Shown here piece after piece: positions 63,030 through 64,000 of a stretch of DNA of 64,000 nucleotides. The position numbers and the translations under genes are program-made. The DNA is taken from the NCBI RefSeq assembly GCF_002811875.1, contig NZ_NPDZ01000001.1, positions 124,001 through 188,000 of the forward strand, in the 5' to 3' direction. The notes beneath the pieces were generated by a model that searched no databases, was not told the origin of the DNA, and saw only the letters and a program-made list of their open reading frames with translations. How positions within the stretch are numbered: the stretch's first letter is position 1; every line of letters starts with the position of its first letter. Source of the DNA: Leptospira perolatii. GTDB taxonomy: Bacteria; Spirochaetota; Leptospiria; Leptospirales; Leptospiraceae.

Positions 63030-63986
63030 ATGACAAGCGGCTCGAAACACGTAAAGGAGTTTTTTACAATTGCGCGGGTGTTTGGCGCATTCTATGAATT
63101 ACACTCTAAAGATCACGGGCGAATTCGTGCTGTGTTGAGAGGACGACTTAGAACGGTCGCCGCGGATGAAAGGCACCCTTTTGTGGTCGGAGATAAAGTG
63201 ATCGCAACCATTTCGGGAGGAGAATGGGCGATCGAAGAGAAATTAGATAGAGAAAATCAGATCCTCAGAAAGAGCAAGGAGGGAGATGCGCAGGTACTAT
63301 GCGCAAATGTGGATCAAATTGCGGTCCTTGCTTCCGTAAAGGATCCCGAAACCAAAGACGGATTTCTAGATCGCTGTTTGGCGGCAGTATTTGTCTCCGG
63401 AGTTCCCGCGCTCATCATTTTTACCAAAACCGATTTACTAGAATCTAAAGAAATCGAAAAGAGAATCCAGGTGTATCGAGACCTTGGATACGATACAATC
63501 GCGGTCTCCTGCAAAACCGAGCAGGGAATTGATACTTTGATCGAGAAGTTAGCAAAGAAGACGACCTTCTTAGTCGGAAATTCGGGCGTCGGAAAATCCA
63601 GTCTTGTAAACGTCTTATCTAGTAAGGAGCTCCAAAAAACTTCGGAAGTCAGCAGTTCTACTCGAAAAGGCAAGCATACCACCACGAACTCGAATCTTTT
63701 GACACTAAACCAAGAAATCCGATTAATTGATTCGCCAGGAATCAAAGAATGGGGTATTTTACATTTAAGAAAGGAACAGATCTTAGAAAGCTTTCCGGAA
63801 CTGCAATCGGCCAAAAGAAGCTGTTCGGAGCCCGATTGTTGCGATGCAGGTCCCGGGTGCAAGATGCTTAGTTTACTAAATCAAGAAACTGTGATGTCGC
63901 TTGAAAGAAAGAAGAGCCTCGAATCTATGCTTGCCAGTTTAGAAAACCCATTTAGAGTCACCCGGAGAGATCATTTAAAAAAATGA
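63030..63986 (+). CDS. rsgA: Ribosome small-subunit GTPase RsgA (YjeQ)
   Basis: 318 residues. The OB fold ([24 protein letters not shown]), the circularly permuted GTPase with FTKTDLLE before [12 protein letters not shown] and DSPGIKEWG, and the C-terminal zinc motif. The zinc motif here reads [13 protein letters not shown] where most RsgA proteins have CxxxxCxHxxxxxC, so the His ligand is replaced by Asp. It acts in late 30S maturation. The stop overlaps the ATG of the next gene (ATGA). Confidence 0.95.
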   Translation: MTSGSKHVKEFFTIARVFGAFYELHSKDHGRIRAVLRGRLRTVAADERHPFVVGDKVIATISGGEWAIEEKLDRENQILRKSKEGDAQVLCANVDQIAVLASVKDPETKDGFLDRCLAAVFVSGVPALIIFTKTDLLESKEIEKRIQVYRDLGYDTIAVSCKTEQGIDTLIEKLAKKTTFLVGNSGVGKSSLVNVLSSKELQKTSEVSSSTRKGKHTTTNSNLLTLNQEIRLIDSPGIKEWGILHLRKEQILESFPELQSAKRSCSEPDCCDAGPGCKMLSLLNQETVMSLERKKSLESMLASLENPFRVTRRDHLKK

Positions 63987-64000
63987 AAATTACTCTTAAT
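63983..64000 (+). CDS. Start of a further gene, partial
   Basis: ATG 63983 overlaps the rsgA stop (ATGA), and six codons (MKITLN) are visible before the window ends. The four-base overlap is the same coupling used throughout this window, which supports a real gene; nothing can be said about its product. Confidence 0.45.

Overview
This window is a piece of spirochaete chromosome that includes the replication-origin neighbourhood, almost certainly from a Leptospira species. The clearest marker is lipL21 (14331-14885), a lipoprotein gene known only from Leptospira. Supporting markers are the dnaA-dnaN-recF-DUF721-gyrB-gyrA block with lipL21 nearby, a plastid-type ferredoxin-NADP reductase, a bactofilin, flagellar fliG and many small Leptospira-type lipoproteins. 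LipL21 is usually associated with the pathogenic/intermediate clades rather than the saprophytes; that placement is inference. The base composition leans to A+T. Start codons are often TTG or GTG, including TTG for dnaA and dnaN.

Layout. 1-1053: a membrane protein of the urate-hydroxylase N-terminal family and a separate, truncated cytochrome c gene. 1199-6284 (minus): a lipoprotein/redoxin-like pair, then fliG followed by a 7TM class III nucleotide cyclase. 6415-14262: housekeeping and Leptospira-specific genes (ArsC-like, YciO, SDR, Maf, HolA, a degenerate NtrC-like regulator, a VWA-like exported protein). 14331-15733: lipL21 and a second lipoprotein separated by a bidirectional terminator. 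15890-25717 (minus): dus, gyrA, gyrB, DUF721, recF, dnaN, dnaA. 26046-27935: holB and ilvE. From 28049 the gene order turns mostly to the plus strand: mnmG, a parS site, a ~580 bp intergenic region, a gene with a second parS inside it, an M20 peptidase, rsmG, parA, parB.

35474-44583: a small lipoprotein, an M23-like/bactofilin/YaaR operon, tatD-serS, a PD40-OmpA protein, a solute-binding protein/beta-barrel pair, and recR-ybaB. 44594-54299: dnaX and tadA, a VWA-STAS fusion, a PC4-like protein, FNR, LpxD, an acyl-CoA synthetase, and a tRNA-Leu(CAG) with a partial duplication of its 3' end. 54300-64000: hisB-hisH-hisA, a VKOR-DsbA fusion with a zinc-ribbon membrane protein and a DUF885 metallohydrolase, thiD, an alkyltransferase-like protein, a GAF histidine kinase, rsgA, and the start of one more gene.

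The genes mainly serve chromosome replication and segregation (DnaA, DnaN, HolA, HolB, DnaX, RecF, gyrase, ParABS), translation and RNA modification, and the cell envelope. I saw no prophage, insertion sequence, CRISPR array or defence island. The most interesting observations are small: an altered DnaA DNA-binding motif, a candidate programmed frameshift in dnaX, a Shine-Dalgarno-in-loop hairpin at a lipoprotein start, parS embedded in a coding sequence, a two-gene version of the PuuD architecture, and several degenerate enzymes.
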